DNA of 64,000 nt, taken from the NCBI RefSeq assembly GCF_011045095.1, contig NZ_JAALDL010000009.1, positions 124,001 through 188,000 of the forward strand. Reading direction: 5' to 3'. Both the position numbers and the translations under genes were made by a program. Shown here piece after piece: positions 1 through 8,854 of the stretch (the first letter of the stretch is position 1; every line of letters starts with the position of its first letter). The notes beneath the pieces are model-generated. The model did not search any database, was not told the DNA's origin, and saw nothing but the letters and a program-made list of their open reading frames with translations. This stretch comes from Grimontia sedimenti. Its GTDB lineage: Bacteria > Pseudomonadota > Gammaproteobacteria > Enterobacterales > Vibrionaceae.

Positions 1-294
1 CAGTTTATCGCCGACAATTACAATGCGCAAATATCTGTTCAAGATATATGCAGCCACCTCCACATGAGCGAAAGCTCTGTGTACCGGATGTTTGAAAAGC
101 ATTTTGATGACAGCTTCTCAGATCACCTTAAAAATTATCGACTTGGTAAAGCCTGCGAGATACTGGTGCGCTCTAACATCCCAGTGTCAGTTGTGGCGGA
201 GCGGGTGGGATTTTCTAACCTGTCGAACTTCAACCGGCAATTCAAAACAGCAAAAGGGATGACCCCGACCGAATTCAGGAAATTGTTTGGATAA
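1..294 (+). CDS. AraC-family transcriptional regulator, C-terminal part (5' end outside window)
   Basis: The frame is open from base 1 and encodes 97 residues before the stop at 292-294, so this is the end of a gene that starts upstream. The two helix-turn-helix motifs of an AraC-type DNA-binding domain are visible: a first one around 'SVQDICSHLHMSESSVYRMF' and a second around 'VSVVAERVGFSNLSNFNRQF', followed by the typical tail 'KGMTPTEFRK'. The ligand-binding part is missing, so neither its effector nor its targets can be read. It converges with flgL, whose stop is about 90 bases downstream on the other strand. Family assignment is firm. Confidence 0.85.
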   Translation, partial: QFIADNYNAQISVQDICSHLHMSESSVYRMFEKHFDDSFSDHLKNYRLGKACEILVRSNIPVSVVAERVGFSNLSNFNRQFKTAKGMTPTEFRKLFG

Positions 295-387
295 GAGTTG
301 AGAAAGTATTCAGGCACTGCCACCGAGGCGAAATATTCTCGATTCACAGCACCTGTCAGCCATTTCAATGGGATTAGTGTACTCGCG

Positions 388-1584
388 TTAAATGTAGTTG
401 AAGAGCGAGAGATCTTTGGTCTTGGCAAACGCCTGCTGAGAAGCCTGCAATGCCAACATGTTTTCATTCATGTCGATCACCGCTGTCGAGTAATCCAAAT
501 CTTCCATGGTGCCAAGCGAACGGTTAAGTACCAACTTGAAGTCTTTGTGCATGCCTTCCTGTCTGTCCAGCGTCGTCAGACGGGTACCGACTTCAGAGCG
601 CGCTTTGTTGAGATGCTTGAACGCAGCAGAAAACTGTTCGGTGACCTGATGCAACTCGGCCGTCGCTGACGCATTGAAGATACTTTCGTGTGATAGCTCG
701 ATGCCTTTCTTGAACGCATCAAACACGTTAAACGTATCCTGACGCTCCAGCACAATCTTGTCACCATCCAGCATTTCGCCTTCAAAACTCAGGCTGAGTG
801 TTCCCCACTGCACGCCGTTTTGCGGATCGTAGACACCGGCACTGACCACGCTGCCATTTTGGGTCAGCTCATAAGTGGTTTGGCCGCCACTATCCACGCT
901 AAAGCTCACCGCATAGTCAGAGTTATCAGCATTGTTAGTGTTCTTCGCTTGCGCTAACAACAGCAAGGAACCGCTGTTCAGATCGTATTCTGGTTGATAG
1001 TCACCGAACGGGTTTTTGATTTCCATAAACACCTGATCGCCAGGATCGCTGGTTTGCACTTCAACAGCCGGAGCGACTTGCGCGGTGCGGTGATAACTGT
1101 CGCCGGCATAACGCACATTCAGCGCACTGTCGCGATAGAAAGGTTGCTTACTGGACTGGGTACCAGAGAACAGGAAGTTGCCTGATTCATCTTTCGCGTT
1201 GACCAGATTCATGAAGTTGTCGAACAGACCTTTAAGATCCTGGCGGTGAGCCGTGCGGTCATCATCAGACAAGGAACCGTTGATCATTTCCATCGTCTTA
1301 CGTTTCGCGCTATCGACCAACTTTTCGGCATCATCCACCGCGATTTCCGCACGGGTTTGGCGGTTGCGGGCAAGGGTGATCGAATCGATGTATTGATCGA
1401 GCTGTTTATCCTGCTGGCGGAAGTTCTGGATATAAATCGAGGAAACTGGATCGTCCCCCGCTGTCAGCACACGCTTACCCGTGGCAAGCTGGTCTTGGTT
1501 ATCCTGCAACTTCACCTGCTGACGCATCAGGTCATTCGAGACTGACTGGTAGTTGTGAAAACTGGCAATACGGCTAATCATCAC
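388..1584 (-). CDS. flgL: Flagellar hook-filament junction protein FlgL (HAP3)
   Basis: FlgL forms the second junction layer between hook and filament and is secreted by the flagellar export apparatus. The 398-residue protein has the flagellin-like terminal helices: the N-terminal segment with 'SNDLMRQQVKLQDNQDQLATGKR' type heptads and the C-terminal segment 'DYSTAVIDMNENMLALQASQ'. The length fits the family. The start lies 8 bases downstream of the flgK stop, so flgK and flgL form an operon, probably driven by the sigma-54 site before flgK. In many vibrios flagellin genes follow flgL; here the next gene is an AraC-type regulator on the other strand. Confidence 0.95.
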   Translation of the reverse strand: MMISRIASFHNYQSVSNDLMRQQVKLQDNQDQLATGKRVLTAGDDPVSSIYIQNFRQQDKQLDQYIDSITLARNRQTRAEIAVDDAEKLVDSAKRKTMEMINGSLSDDDRTAHRQDLKGLFDNFMNLVNAKDESGNFLFSGTQSSKQPFYRDSALNVRYAGDSYHRTAQVAPAVEVQTSDPGDQVFMEIKNPFGDYQPEYDLNSGSLLLLAQAKNTNNADNSDYAVSFSVDSGGQTTYELTQNGSVVSAGVYDPQNGVQWGTLSLSFEGEMLDGDKIVLERQDTFNVFDAFKKGIELSHESIFNASATAELHQVTEQFSAAFKHLNKARSEVGTRLTTLDRQEGMHKDFKLVLNRSLGTMEDLDYSTAVIDMNENMLALQASQQAFAKTKDLSLFNYI

Positions 1585-1592
1585 TCAGATCC

Positions 1593-3470
1593 TTATCGGG
1601 TTGCATTCAGCAGGGTTTCAAAGGTTTCATTCGCGGCGGTCATGATTCGGGAAGACGCCATGTAGGCTTGCTGGAATTTCATCATGTTTGCTGCTTCTTC
1701 ATCGAGGTTAACCCCAGAGATCTCTGCCACACGCCCTGCCGCTGCATCATGTTCAACGCGGCTGACATCTTCAAGACGGGCAAAGGAGGCTTTCTGTACA
1801 CCTAAATCCGTGTTCAGGCCTTCATAAACGTCAATCAGACTGGAACGGCCACCATCCATCAGCTTCTGGGTTTGCAGCTGCTGCATCCGGATAAGGTTAC
1901 CGTTCTCACCGTCGGCAGGAAGCAAACTCACTGCAAAAATATCTTCTGCTGCCGCGCCCGGTGTCAGCTCAAACGTGGTGCCATTGACAGTCACCGGAGA
2001 TGCTGGCGGATAGGCTTGCGGTGCAAGGAGAATATTGCCTTTCATGTCCAGCACGGCGAACTGAGATGCATCAGGAGAAATCGCCACCTGAAACTCTTGT
2101 TGCGCGCCTTGTTGAAGCACTTTCAGATTACCCTGACCAGTGATAACAGAGGTGGAGCTGATATAACTCTGGGCGGCAATTTTTGCCGGGTCTTCCATGG
2201 TGACGGCAATCTGGCCGGCACCTTGACGCACTGGGCGGAGAATGACGCGTTCGCCCGCAGCCAGACCTACATCAACCTGAATGCGCAAACCATCATATTC
2301 AATCGACGGTGGCGAACCGGAAGGCGTAACAGCAACCATGTTCTTTTCCGGATCGACCAAAGTGTATTGGCTACCATCAAACTTCAAGTGGTAATCGCCA
2401 ATTTTCAGTTGCGCCAAATCGTCGATATAGACTTTCAGTTCGGCAGTGGAATCCGACGCTTTCACCACGCGATCACGGGCGAAATCTTCGCTGTTGAAGT
2501 CCACATAAATGTTTTCACCAACCTGACCAGCAAGATCAAAACCCTGCGATTGCAGCTCGTTGATCGACATGGCAAAACCTGCGGCTAAGCGGCCAAGTTC
2601 ATCACGGGCCTGTGCCAGCGTGTTATCACGGTATTCGAACATCGCCCCCAGCTTGCCGCGAATGTCGCCATTGTCGATGGGTTTGAGTGCTTTACCTTCC
2701 ACCAGTGCCAAACGGCGTTTCTGGTAGTCCGGTGTGCCAGGTACCGTTTGCAGTTCACTGGCATGCAAGCCGGAAACCAATGTATGACCGCTACCGATAA
2801 TGACGTTATACAAGCCATCATCACGCTGGTTCACACTGACTTGGGTAAATTCAGAGAGCTCATTGATAAGCTGCTGATGACGGTCGAGCAAATCGTTATC
2901 CACCGCCTGCGATTTAAGGATCGCTTTGTGGATATCCACAATCTCGGCCCCAATGTCATTCATGCGTTTCAGTGTGGCGTCGATTTGGACGGTGGTATCC
3001 GCTTCCTGGTTTTGCAGAACATTGTTGATGTCGTTGAGACCAGCAGCAACCAGGCGGGATTTTTCCAGCACCACTTTACGGGCACCCATGTCACTTGGGC
3101 TGTCTGCCAACCCTTTTACCGCACCATAAAACTCGTTCATGTTCTCTGGAATTTTCTTCGCAGAGTGAGACATCATGTCATCCAACATGGTGAGTTGACT
3201 GTTACGGGTTTGGGCGTGAGCCAATGCAGAGGTGGTGATATTCAATTCGTTAACGGCAAACTTGTCGTAGTTGCGGCGAACGGCTGCCGCGTGCACGCCG
3301 TGGCCCCATTGGTTTGCCGACCAATAGGCGGAGTCATTGGCACGCTGCTCAACGGACTGACGGCTGTAGCCATCAGTATTCACGTTCGAGATGTTGTGAC
3401 CCGTTGTGTTCAGCTGCCGCTGTGCTGTCAGAACGCCCTGAGAACCGAGCGTCAGCAGATCAAACCCCAT
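1593..3470 (-). CDS. flgK: Flagellar hook-associated protein FlgK (HAP1)
   Basis: FlgK is the first hook-filament junction protein. The 625-residue product begins with the rod/hook-type motif 'LNTTGHNISNVNTDGYSRQS' near residue 25 and ends with 'EEAANMMKFQQAYMASSRIM', the paired terminal helices shared by axial flagellar proteins. The central region is the variable exposed domain. It is the first gene of a flgK-flgL pair. A sigma-54 type promoter lies about 60 bases upstream of the start. Length and ends are normal, and no disruption is seen. Confidence 0.96.
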   Translation of the reverse strand: MGFDLLTLGSQGVLTAQRQLNTTGHNISNVNTDGYSRQSVEQRANDSAYWSANQWGHGVHAAAVRRNYDKFAVNELNITTSALAHAQTRNSQLTMLDDMMSHSAKKIPENMNEFYGAVKGLADSPSDMGARKVVLEKSRLVAAGLNDINNVLQNQEADTTVQIDATLKRMNDIGAEIVDIHKAILKSQAVDNDLLDRHQQLINELSEFTQVSVNQRDDGLYNVIIGSGHTLVSGLHASELQTVPGTPDYQKRRLALVEGKALKPIDNGDIRGKLGAMFEYRDNTLAQARDELGRLAAGFAMSINELQSQGFDLAGQVGENIYVDFNSEDFARDRVVKASDSTAELKVYIDDLAQLKIGDYHLKFDGSQYTLVDPEKNMVAVTPSGSPPSIEYDGLRIQVDVGLAAGERVILRPVRQGAGQIAVTMEDPAKIAAQSYISSTSVITGQGNLKVLQQGAQQEFQVAISPDASQFAVLDMKGNILLAPQAYPPASPVTVNGTTFELTPGAAAEDIFAVSLLPADGENGNLIRMQQLQTQKLMDGGRSSLIDVYEGLNTDLGVQKASFARLEDVSRVEHDAAAGRVAEISGVNLDEEAANMMKFQQAYMASSRIMTAANETFETLLNATR

Positions 3471-3527
3471 TCTGCCCCCGTATGCGGAAACGCATAACCT
3501 ATGAAATTGTCTATTGAGCAGAACAAT

Positions 3528-3542
3528 TCAAGAATCGTGCCA
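3528..3542 (-). promoter_or_regulatory. Sigma-54 promoter for flgKL
   Basis: On the minus strand the sequence reads TGGCACGATTCTTGA, one base off the TGGCAC-N5-TTGC consensus and with correct -24/-12 spacing. It lies about 60 bases upstream of flgK. Class III flagellar genes of vibrios, including flgKL, are known to use RpoN with the activator FlrC; assignment here is by sequence match. Confidence 0.7.
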
Positions 3543-3587
3543 CAGAGTTCAATGTCTGAAATTCAATAAGATGGATGATATTTTCAA

Positions 3588-3638
3588 CAACTTGGCGTCG
3601 ACTTGTGCCGCCAAGGGCAAGGGATTGCCGCCAAGTTG
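3588..3638. repeat. 10-bp inverted repeat with an alternative inner pairing
   Basis: CAACTTGGCG at 3588-3597 is the exact reverse complement of 3629-3638. A second CGCCAAG at 3609-3615 can pair with the same left arm, giving two mutually exclusive stems. It lies between the small membrane-protein gene and the flgK promoter. No T-run follows on either strand, so it is not a standard intrinsic terminator. Function unknown. Confidence 0.5.
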
Positions 3639-3698
3639 TCTCGCCAGACGGCCTGAAGATGCTCGCTGAATCCGGCACCTTCCGGTTGTTTGGGTATA

Positions 3699-4157
3699 TC
3701 AGCTGTTAAGCCAGCTCCAAAGGCCGAGCGAAAAGTTGGGCAAAAGATCGATACCCAGGAATGACTTCAGTAAATAGAGAGAAGTGATCACAACCGAGAA
3801 CAGTATGAAGCTACTCAATAGCAAAACCAGTACACGTCCAGCATTGGCTGCCTTCTCTTCAGCACGGGTAAGTTCACGGCGGTTACGTCCAAAGAGGAAC
3901 ACCAGGTAGTAGTTCCACCCAAACCCACCAATAACGGTTCTGAAGTCGATGGCATGACGAGCCTTCGCACGGGTGCCAAACATAAGTTTAAGCTGGAGTA
4001 ATTGCGCATCGGTGAAGGATTCCGCAACATCCTTCGGAGTTCTCTCCAGAAATGAGCGGATAAACGGATCGCGCTGAATAGAGCCGCTAGAATGCTCTGA
4101 GATGGTTTTTTGTCCCTGTTCGGGTTCTCTTTCCTGCTTGGGTAGCTGCTCTGCCAT
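3699..4157 (-). CDS. Small conserved membrane protein of unknown function in the flagellar locus
   Basis: The 152-residue product has a charged, soluble N-terminal half with a segment 'PFIRSFLERTPKDVAESFT', a possible membrane-associated stretch around 'FGWNYYLVFLFGRNRREL', then a clear hydrophobic segment near residues 108-132 and a hydrophobic tail ending in 'SLGLWSWLNS'. I recall similar proteins in other gammaproteobacteria, sometimes labelled wrongly as a shikimate-pathway enzyme, but cannot name a family. It lies between flgJ and flgK, which I recall as adjacent in Vibrio cholerae, about 55 bases downstream of flgJ's start side. A flagellar role is only suggested by position. Confidence 0.75.
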   Translation of the reverse strand: MAEQLPKQEREPEQGQKTISEHSSGSIQRDPFIRSFLERTPKDVAESFTDAQLLQLKLMFGTRAKARHAIDFRTVIGGFGWNYYLVFLFGRNRRELTRAEEKAANAGRVLVLLLSSFILFSVVITSLYLLKSFLGIDLLPNFSLGLWSWLNS

Positions 4158-4211
4158 TTGCCTTCACCTTTCGCTGCGACAGAGCGGAAAACAACAAACC
4201 GCCCTTGCGGA

Positions 4212-5192
4212 TTATTGTTCCATCATGCCTTTAACACGGTTAAACACACTGATCACTTTGTCGGAGTACTTAGGATCCGTTGCATAGCCCGCTTGATGCA
4301 GACCACGGATAAACTGTTCAGGCTCTGCGGTCTGTTGTAGGGCGGTGGCATAACGCGGATTCCGGTTCAGAAAACTCACGTAATCATTGAAACTGTCTTC
4401 ATATGAAGAATAGGCACGAAATGAAGCCATTTCCTGCACTGGGATATCATCGTGGAACTCCAGCGTCTGAGTCGCCACTTTATTGCCGTCCCAACGTGGG
4501 TCCGCTTTGATGTTGAAAAGGTTGTGGCTGGAACCACGCGCATTGGCGATCACCTTCTTACCCCAACCTGTTTCCAGCGCGGCCTGTGCAATCAAAATCG
4601 CAGGATCTGTGCCTAACGTGCGCGCAGCCTTTTTCGCGTAAGGTGTCAGGCGGCTAACGAACTCATCCGGTGTTTCGAACGGCTTACTGCTTTCCACTTT
4701 TGGCGCTGCGTTTTGCTGTGCCAGCATATGCGGAGTTGGAATAACCGTATCGTCAGAAAGTGGCTGCAGCGCTTGCTCTGCTGCGTCCTCTTCCGTCATG
4801 TTTGGCGCGAGTGGCAGCGTTGGCTGCAGGCGAATGCGATCGCTCGCGCTGTTGTCACCCACATCCATCGGTTCGCTGTTTTGTAATCCTTTGAATTGCT
4901 GAACAATCAGATCGGCCAGCCCCAACGAACCTTCGCGGGAAAGCGCGCTAGAAAGCTGTTCGTCTGCCATTTGTTCATAGAATTTGGACGTGCGGTTATC
5001 AATCAAATCTGACTCGAAGGCTTCGTTGGCACTTCGCATCGATTTGAAGAGCATTTGGGTAAACAATGCTTCAAACTGCTCTGCCGCTGCGTGCAAGGCA
5101 TCGTCCGATTGCTCGCCGTTCGCCGCCTTCTGACGAAGAATGTCCAATCGGCTGAGGTCGTGAATAAATCCGGTATCTAATGGTGCTTTCAT
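4212..5192 (-). CDS. flgJ: Flagellar rod-cap protein with peptidoglycan hydrolase domain FlgJ
   Basis: FlgJ caps the growing rod and opens the peptidoglycan for it. The 326-residue protein is dual-domain: an N-terminal rod-binding part (residues about 25-110, 'AAEQFEALFTQMLFKSMRSA') and a C-terminal glucosaminidase domain (about 175-326) with 'ILIAQAALETGWGKKV', whose Glu is the expected catalytic residue, and 'NLFNIKADPRWDG'. The start lies 3 bases downstream of the flgI stop, so it is translated as part of the same operon. Length is normal for the fused gammaproteobacterial form. Confidence 0.95.
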   Translation of the reverse strand: MKAPLDTGFIHDLSRLDILRQKAANGEQSDDALHAAAEQFEALFTQMLFKSMRSANEAFESDLIDNRTSKFYEQMADEQLSSALSREGSLGLADLIVQQFKGLQNSEPMDVGDNSASDRIRLQPTLPLAPNMTEEDAAEQALQPLSDDTVIPTPHMLAQQNAAPKVESSKPFETPDEFVSRLTPYAKKAARTLGTDPAILIAQAALETGWGKKVIANARGSSHNLFNIKADPRWDGNKVATQTLEFHDDIPVQEMASFRAYSSYEDSFNDYVSFLNRNPRYATALQQTAEPEQFIRGLHQAGYATDPKYSDKVISVFNRVKGMMEQ

Positions 5193-5195
5193 GGC

Positions 5196-6287
5196 TTAAA
5201 TCACTATCAGTTGACCGTCGATAGCGCCCGCTTGCTTGAGCGCCTGCAAGATTGCCATCAAGTCCGAGGGTGCCGCGCCAACGCCATTCACGGCGCGGAC
5301 CAAATCATCCAGCGTGACACCGGGTTTGAAGTGGAACATGCGGCCATCTTCTTCCGTCACTTCCACACCGGAATCCGGCACGACCACGGTTTCACCGCCA
5401 GAGAAGGCACCTGGCTGGCTGACCTGCAGATTTTCGTTAATGGTGACTGTCATGCCGCCGTGTGTGATTGCCGCTGGACGAAGACGTACGTTTTGCCCCA
5501 CCACGATGGTGCCTGTGCGGCTGTTCACGATGATTTTTGCCGCAGCATCGGCCGGAACAAACTCCAGATTTTCTACCGTAGAAAGGAAGGCAACACGTTG
5601 GGACAGATCACGGGGTGCACGGACACGCACTGAGGTAGCATCCATTGCTGATGCGGTATTTGGCCCAAGGAAACTGTTAATGGAGTCTGCCATACGCTGT
5701 GCGGTGGTGAAGTCAGATTCGAACAGGTTGAAGGTAATGTGGTCGCCACGGCCAAACGGTGAGGGTACTTCCTGCTCGACTGTCGCGCCGTTGGTGATGC
5801 GGCCAACAGTTGGCGTGTTACCGACAATGGATGAACCGTCTGCACCTTCCGCACTGAAGCCACCCACAATCAGGTTGCCTTGTGCCACGGCGTAGACTTT
5901 ACCATCCAGACCTTTCATGAAGGTTTGTACCAGCGTACCGCCGCGCAAGCTCTTTGCAGAGCCGATAGACGACACTGTGATGTCAATTTTCTGGCCTTGC
6001 TTTGAAAATGGCGGCAACTCAGCACTGACGGCAACGGCTGCCACATTCTTGGTTTTCGGTTTGGTGCCCGGCGGCAATTGGATGCCGAAGTTTTTCAGCA
6101 TGGCATTAAAGCTTTGATCGGTAAACGGTGTGCTCTCACCTGTTCCGGCAAGACCTACCACTAATCCGTATCCCACCAATTGGTTGCTACGTACACCCGC
6201 CACTTCCGACACATCTTTAATGCGGGCAGCTTGTGCCGCTGGGGCAACCAATAGGGCAATTAAAAACAGCTTTAGCCAACTCTTCAC
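5196..6287 (-). CDS. flgI: Flagellar P-ring protein FlgI
   Basis: FlgI forms the periplasmic P ring around the rod. The 363-residue product has a Sec signal peptide at residues 1-20 ('[15 protein letters not shown]') followed by '[20 protein letters not shown]', a hallmark start of mature FlgI, and the conserved end '[20 protein letters not shown]'. Length is typical. It sits between flgH and flgJ in the standard order. Confidence 0.97.
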   Translation of the reverse strand: MKSWLKLFLIALLVAPAAQAARIKDVSEVAGVRSNQLVGYGLVVGLAGTGESTPFTDQSFNAMLKNFGIQLPPGTKPKTKNVAAVAVSAELPPFSKQGQKIDITVSSIGSAKSLRGGTLVQTFMKGLDGKVYAVAQGNLIVGGFSAEGADGSSIVGNTPTVGRITNGATVEQEVPSPFGRGDHITFNLFESDFTTAQRMADSINSFLGPNTASAMDATSVRVRAPRDLSQRVAFLSTVENLEFVPADAAAKIIVNSRTGTIVVGQNVRLRPAAITHGGMTVTINENLQVSQPGAFSGGETVVVPDSGVEVTEEDGRMFHFKPGVTLDDLVRAVNGVGAAPSDLMAILQALKQAGAIDGQLIVI

Positions 6288-6315
6288 GTCAATTCTCCGG
6301 CATCTTTTCTATGCG

Positions 6316-7107
6316 TTATAGAACGACATTAAAGAATCGTGCCAAGAATCCCTGATCCTGCGTATCCTGACGATCGCCAGTGCCTGAATACTGGATGCGG
6401 GCATTGGAAATACGCGTCGAGGCGATGGTGTTCTCTGACGTGATGTCGTCTGGGCGAATCGTACCGCTCAAACGGATATATTCATCGCCAGTGTTCAGCG
6501 TCAGCCATTTTTCACCACGGATCAGCAAGTTACCGTTCGACATCACATCAATCACTTCAACGGAAATCGAACCGGAAATGCTGTTGCTCTGATCTGCACT
6601 GGTCGAGCCGCTGGTAGAGTTATCATGCGCGGCGGCATATGACAGGTTGCGGTCGCCAATCGTCACTTCCTGACCACCTAACGACAGTGGGTCCATGCTC
6701 AGGTCGCTCGATTTTGCCGCGTCGCTGCTGGCGCTCTTTTTCGCCTGCGTTTTCTCTTCCAACATCACAGTCACGATATCGCCAATGCTGCGCGGTTTGG
6801 TGTCATCGTAAAGATCTTGCGCGCTCACTGCACTGAACAGCGAGCCTGTTGCCGTCGCATAGTGTTCCGGCTGACGGGGCGGATGAAGTGGTGTCCAGTT
6901 TGGATCACCGGCTACCGGATCTTCGCGTTCACGAAGCAGGCCAATCAGCCCTTCACTACCCGGTTCGGTATTACCTTCAACCGCGTCAGTTTCGGTTGTG
7001 CCCTGCACGACTTCGCTTTGATTTTCCGCCAAAAAGGCTTCTGGATTCATCATTTCACAGCCGGAAACCGTCGCCAGCATAAATCCTGTGATCAGTAACT
7101 TTTTCAT
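6316..7107 (-). CDS. flgH: Flagellar L-ring lipoprotein FlgH
   Basis: FlgH forms the outer-membrane L ring. The 263-residue precursor has a lipoprotein signal with lipobox 'TVSGC' (Cys17). The mature part starts with an unusually long acidic stretch (residues about 18-60, rich in E, T and G) before the conserved '[15 protein letters not shown]', '[18 protein letters not shown]' and '[16 protein letters not shown]' segments. The acidic insert makes it somewhat longer than the E. coli form. It is part of the flgF-flgJ run. Confidence 0.96.
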   Translation of the reverse strand: MKKLLITGFMLATVSGCEMMNPEAFLAENQSEVVQGTTETDAVEGNTEPGSEGLIGLLREREDPVAGDPNWTPLHPPRQPEHYATATGSLFSAVSAQDLYDDTKPRSIGDIVTVMLEEKTQAKKSASSDAAKSSDLSMDPLSLGGQEVTIGDRNLSYAAAHDNSTSGSTSADQSNSISGSISVEVIDVMSNGNLLIRGEKWLTLNTGDEYIRLSGTIRPDDITSENTIASTRISNARIQYSGTGDRQDTQDQGFLARFFNVVL

Positions 7108-7122
7108 CCGCCTTTTACTCCT

Positions 7123-7911
7123 TTATAGCTGCTGGTTGACGTAGCTCAGCATCTGGTCGACAGACGAAATCACTTTGGAGTTCATTTCATAAACCCGCTG
7201 CGCTTCGATCATGTTGACCAATTCTTCGGTGACGTTAACGTTGGAGGTTTCCAGCATTGATTGTCTGACACTGCCAAGGCCATCAAGACCCGGTACACCC
7301 TCTTGTGGGTCGCCACTCGCGCCCGTTGGCAGGTAGAGGTTTTGTCCGATAGGCTCAAGACCGCCTGGGTTGATGAAGTCAACTGTCGTGATCTGTCCAA
7401 TAACGGCATTGGCCTGCTGTCCACGCAATCTCGCAGAGACTTCGCCATCAGTACCGATAGTCACCTGAATGGCATCCGGCGGTACGACAATTTCTGGCTC
7501 CAGTGGATAGCCCGCACCAGAGGTCACAATCACGCCTTCGTCATTCAGCGTGAATTGACCGTTGCGCTGGTAACCGATGTTGCCGTCTGGCAGCAAAATC
7601 TGGAAGAAGCCGTCACCTTCGATCATCAGGTCGAGGGCGTTGTTGGTAGTTTGGGCATTACCATTGGTGTGAACGCGCTGCGTTGCCACCACTTTCGAAC
7701 CGGCACCCAACATCAAGCCGCTTGGCAGTTCAGTGTTCTGTGAAGACTGACCGCCAGGCTGGTTGATGTTTTGATAAAACAGATCTTCAAAAACCGCGCG
7801 GGACTTTTTAAAGCCCACTGTCGAGGCGTTCGCCAAGTTATTCGAAATGGTCGAAATGTTGGTCTGTTGTGCGTCTAGGCCGGTTTTACTCACCCACAGT
7901 GCTGGATGCAT
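7123..7911 (-). CDS. flgG: Flagellar distal rod protein FlgG
   Basis: FlgG builds the distal rod. The 262-residue product carries the axial-protein N-terminal motif 'NISTISNNLANASTVGFKKS' and the C-terminal motif 'EELVNMIEAQRVYEMNSKVI', which pack into the coiled core. Its size matches FlgG (about 260) and not FlgF. It lies between flgF and flgH with short gaps of about 16 bases. Confidence 0.97.
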   Translation of the reverse strand: MHPALWVSKTGLDAQQTNISTISNNLANASTVGFKKSRAVFEDLFYQNINQPGGQSSQNTELPSGLMLGAGSKVVATQRVHTNGNAQTTNNALDLMIEGDGFFQILLPDGNIGYQRNGQFTLNDEGVIVTSGAGYPLEPEIVVPPDAIQVTIGTDGEVSARLRGQQANAVIGQITTVDFINPGGLEPIGQNLYLPTGASGDPQEGVPGLDGLGSVRQSMLETSNVNVTEELVNMIEAQRVYEMNSKVISSVDQMLSYVNQQL

Positions 7912-7927
7912 ACTGAATTCCTCTCAA

Positions 7928-8677
7928 TTAACCCATGCGCAGCAGAGAGTTAGATGCTTGATCCATTTCCTCTGCGGTTTTCATTAGTTTGACTTGCATT
8001 TCAAAGTGACGCTGAAGGTCAATCAGTCCCGTCATCTCATTGATCGGGTTGACGTTACTGCCTTCCAGTGCGCCGGTCAGAAGTGACACTCCTGCGTCAG
8101 CTTCATACACGGTGCCGGGATTAATCGGCTTGAATACACCGTTTTTGTCTTTAAAAAGCTCATCGTTATTCGGGCGGACAAGTTTGATGCGGTCGACTTC
8201 TTCCATCGCTTCCGGTGGCGCGCCTTGTGGCAACACAGACACTGTACCGTCAGTCCCGATTTCAATTTTCGAAACCGGTAAAGGAAGGAAGATTGGCGCG
8301 CCGCGCTCTCCCAGGATCATATGGCCGTGACCATTTTGCAGCATTCCCGTTTGGTCAACTTTTAGGTTACCGACTCGGGTGTAGCCCTCTTGACCTGTGC
8401 CATCCAAAACCGCCAGCCAACCGTCACCTTTAATGGCAACGTCAAGTTCACGACCTGTGGTGATGGTTGAACCTTGTGCAAAGCTGTACCCAGGACGCTC
8501 TGTCATGTTGAACACACGGGTCGGTAAGCCTTCTCCGTATGCTTGCATAGCACGAGCCTGTTCCAGGTCTGCGCGAAAGCCAGTGGTACTGGCGTTTGCC
8601 AGGTTGTTGGCACGCAGCTGTAAAGCCTGCATATCTTGTTTGGCGCCACTCATGGCGAGAAATAGTGCGCGATCCAT
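7928..8677 (-). CDS. flgF: Flagellar proximal rod protein FlgF
   Basis: FlgF is a proximal rod subunit. I start it at the ATG at 8677 (249 residues, 'MDRALFLAMSGAKQDMQALQ'), because an AGGAG ribosome site lies 9 bases upstream and family members begin at this point; the open frame extends a further 17 codons upstream without support. Motifs are 'RANNLANASTTGFRADLEQA' and, at the end, 'INEMTGLIDLQRHFEMQVKL'. A perfect sigma-54 site lies just upstream, so flgF starts a second transcription unit (flgF-flgJ) after flgB-flgE. Confidence 0.94.
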   Translation of the reverse strand: MDRALFLAMSGAKQDMQALQLRANNLANASTTGFRADLEQARAMQAYGEGLPTRVFNMTERPGYSFAQGSTITTGRELDVAIKGDGWLAVLDGTGQEGYTRVGNLKVDQTGMLQNGHGHMILGERGAPIFLPLPVSKIEIGTDGTVSVLPQGAPPEAMEEVDRIKLVRPNNDELFKDKNGVFKPINPGTVYEADAGVSLLTGALEGSNVNPINEMTGLIDLQRHFEMQVKLMKTAEEMDQASNSLLRMG

Positions 8678-8712
8678 TAAGACGTTCTCCTGTCGCTTAT
8701 GCATTAAAGAAA

Positions 8713-8727
8713 GCAAGAAGAGTGCCA
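8713..8727 (-). promoter_or_regulatory. Sigma-54 promoter for flgFGHIJ
   Basis: The minus strand reads TGGCACTCTTCTTGC, an exact match to TGGCAC-N5-TTGC. The -12 element lies about 37 bases upstream of the flgF ATG, in the 177-base gap between flgE and flgF. The fit and position are the best of the sigma-54 sites in this window. Confidence 0.85.
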
Positions 8728-8854
8728 AAATGTAATATTGTCGAATTACAACAAGTTAGTGCAAGAAGTGAGCAGATTGAGGAGAGAGATAAGAATAATT
8801 CTGGGAAAAGAATTGCCGCCCGGTCGCCGAGCGGCAAAAGAACACATCTAGCGA

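Noticed and set aside
1872-2588. Long plus-strand frame inside flgK (238 codons), with others at 2748-3497
   Set aside because: Antisense shadow of a well-supported flagellar gene; no domain recognised.
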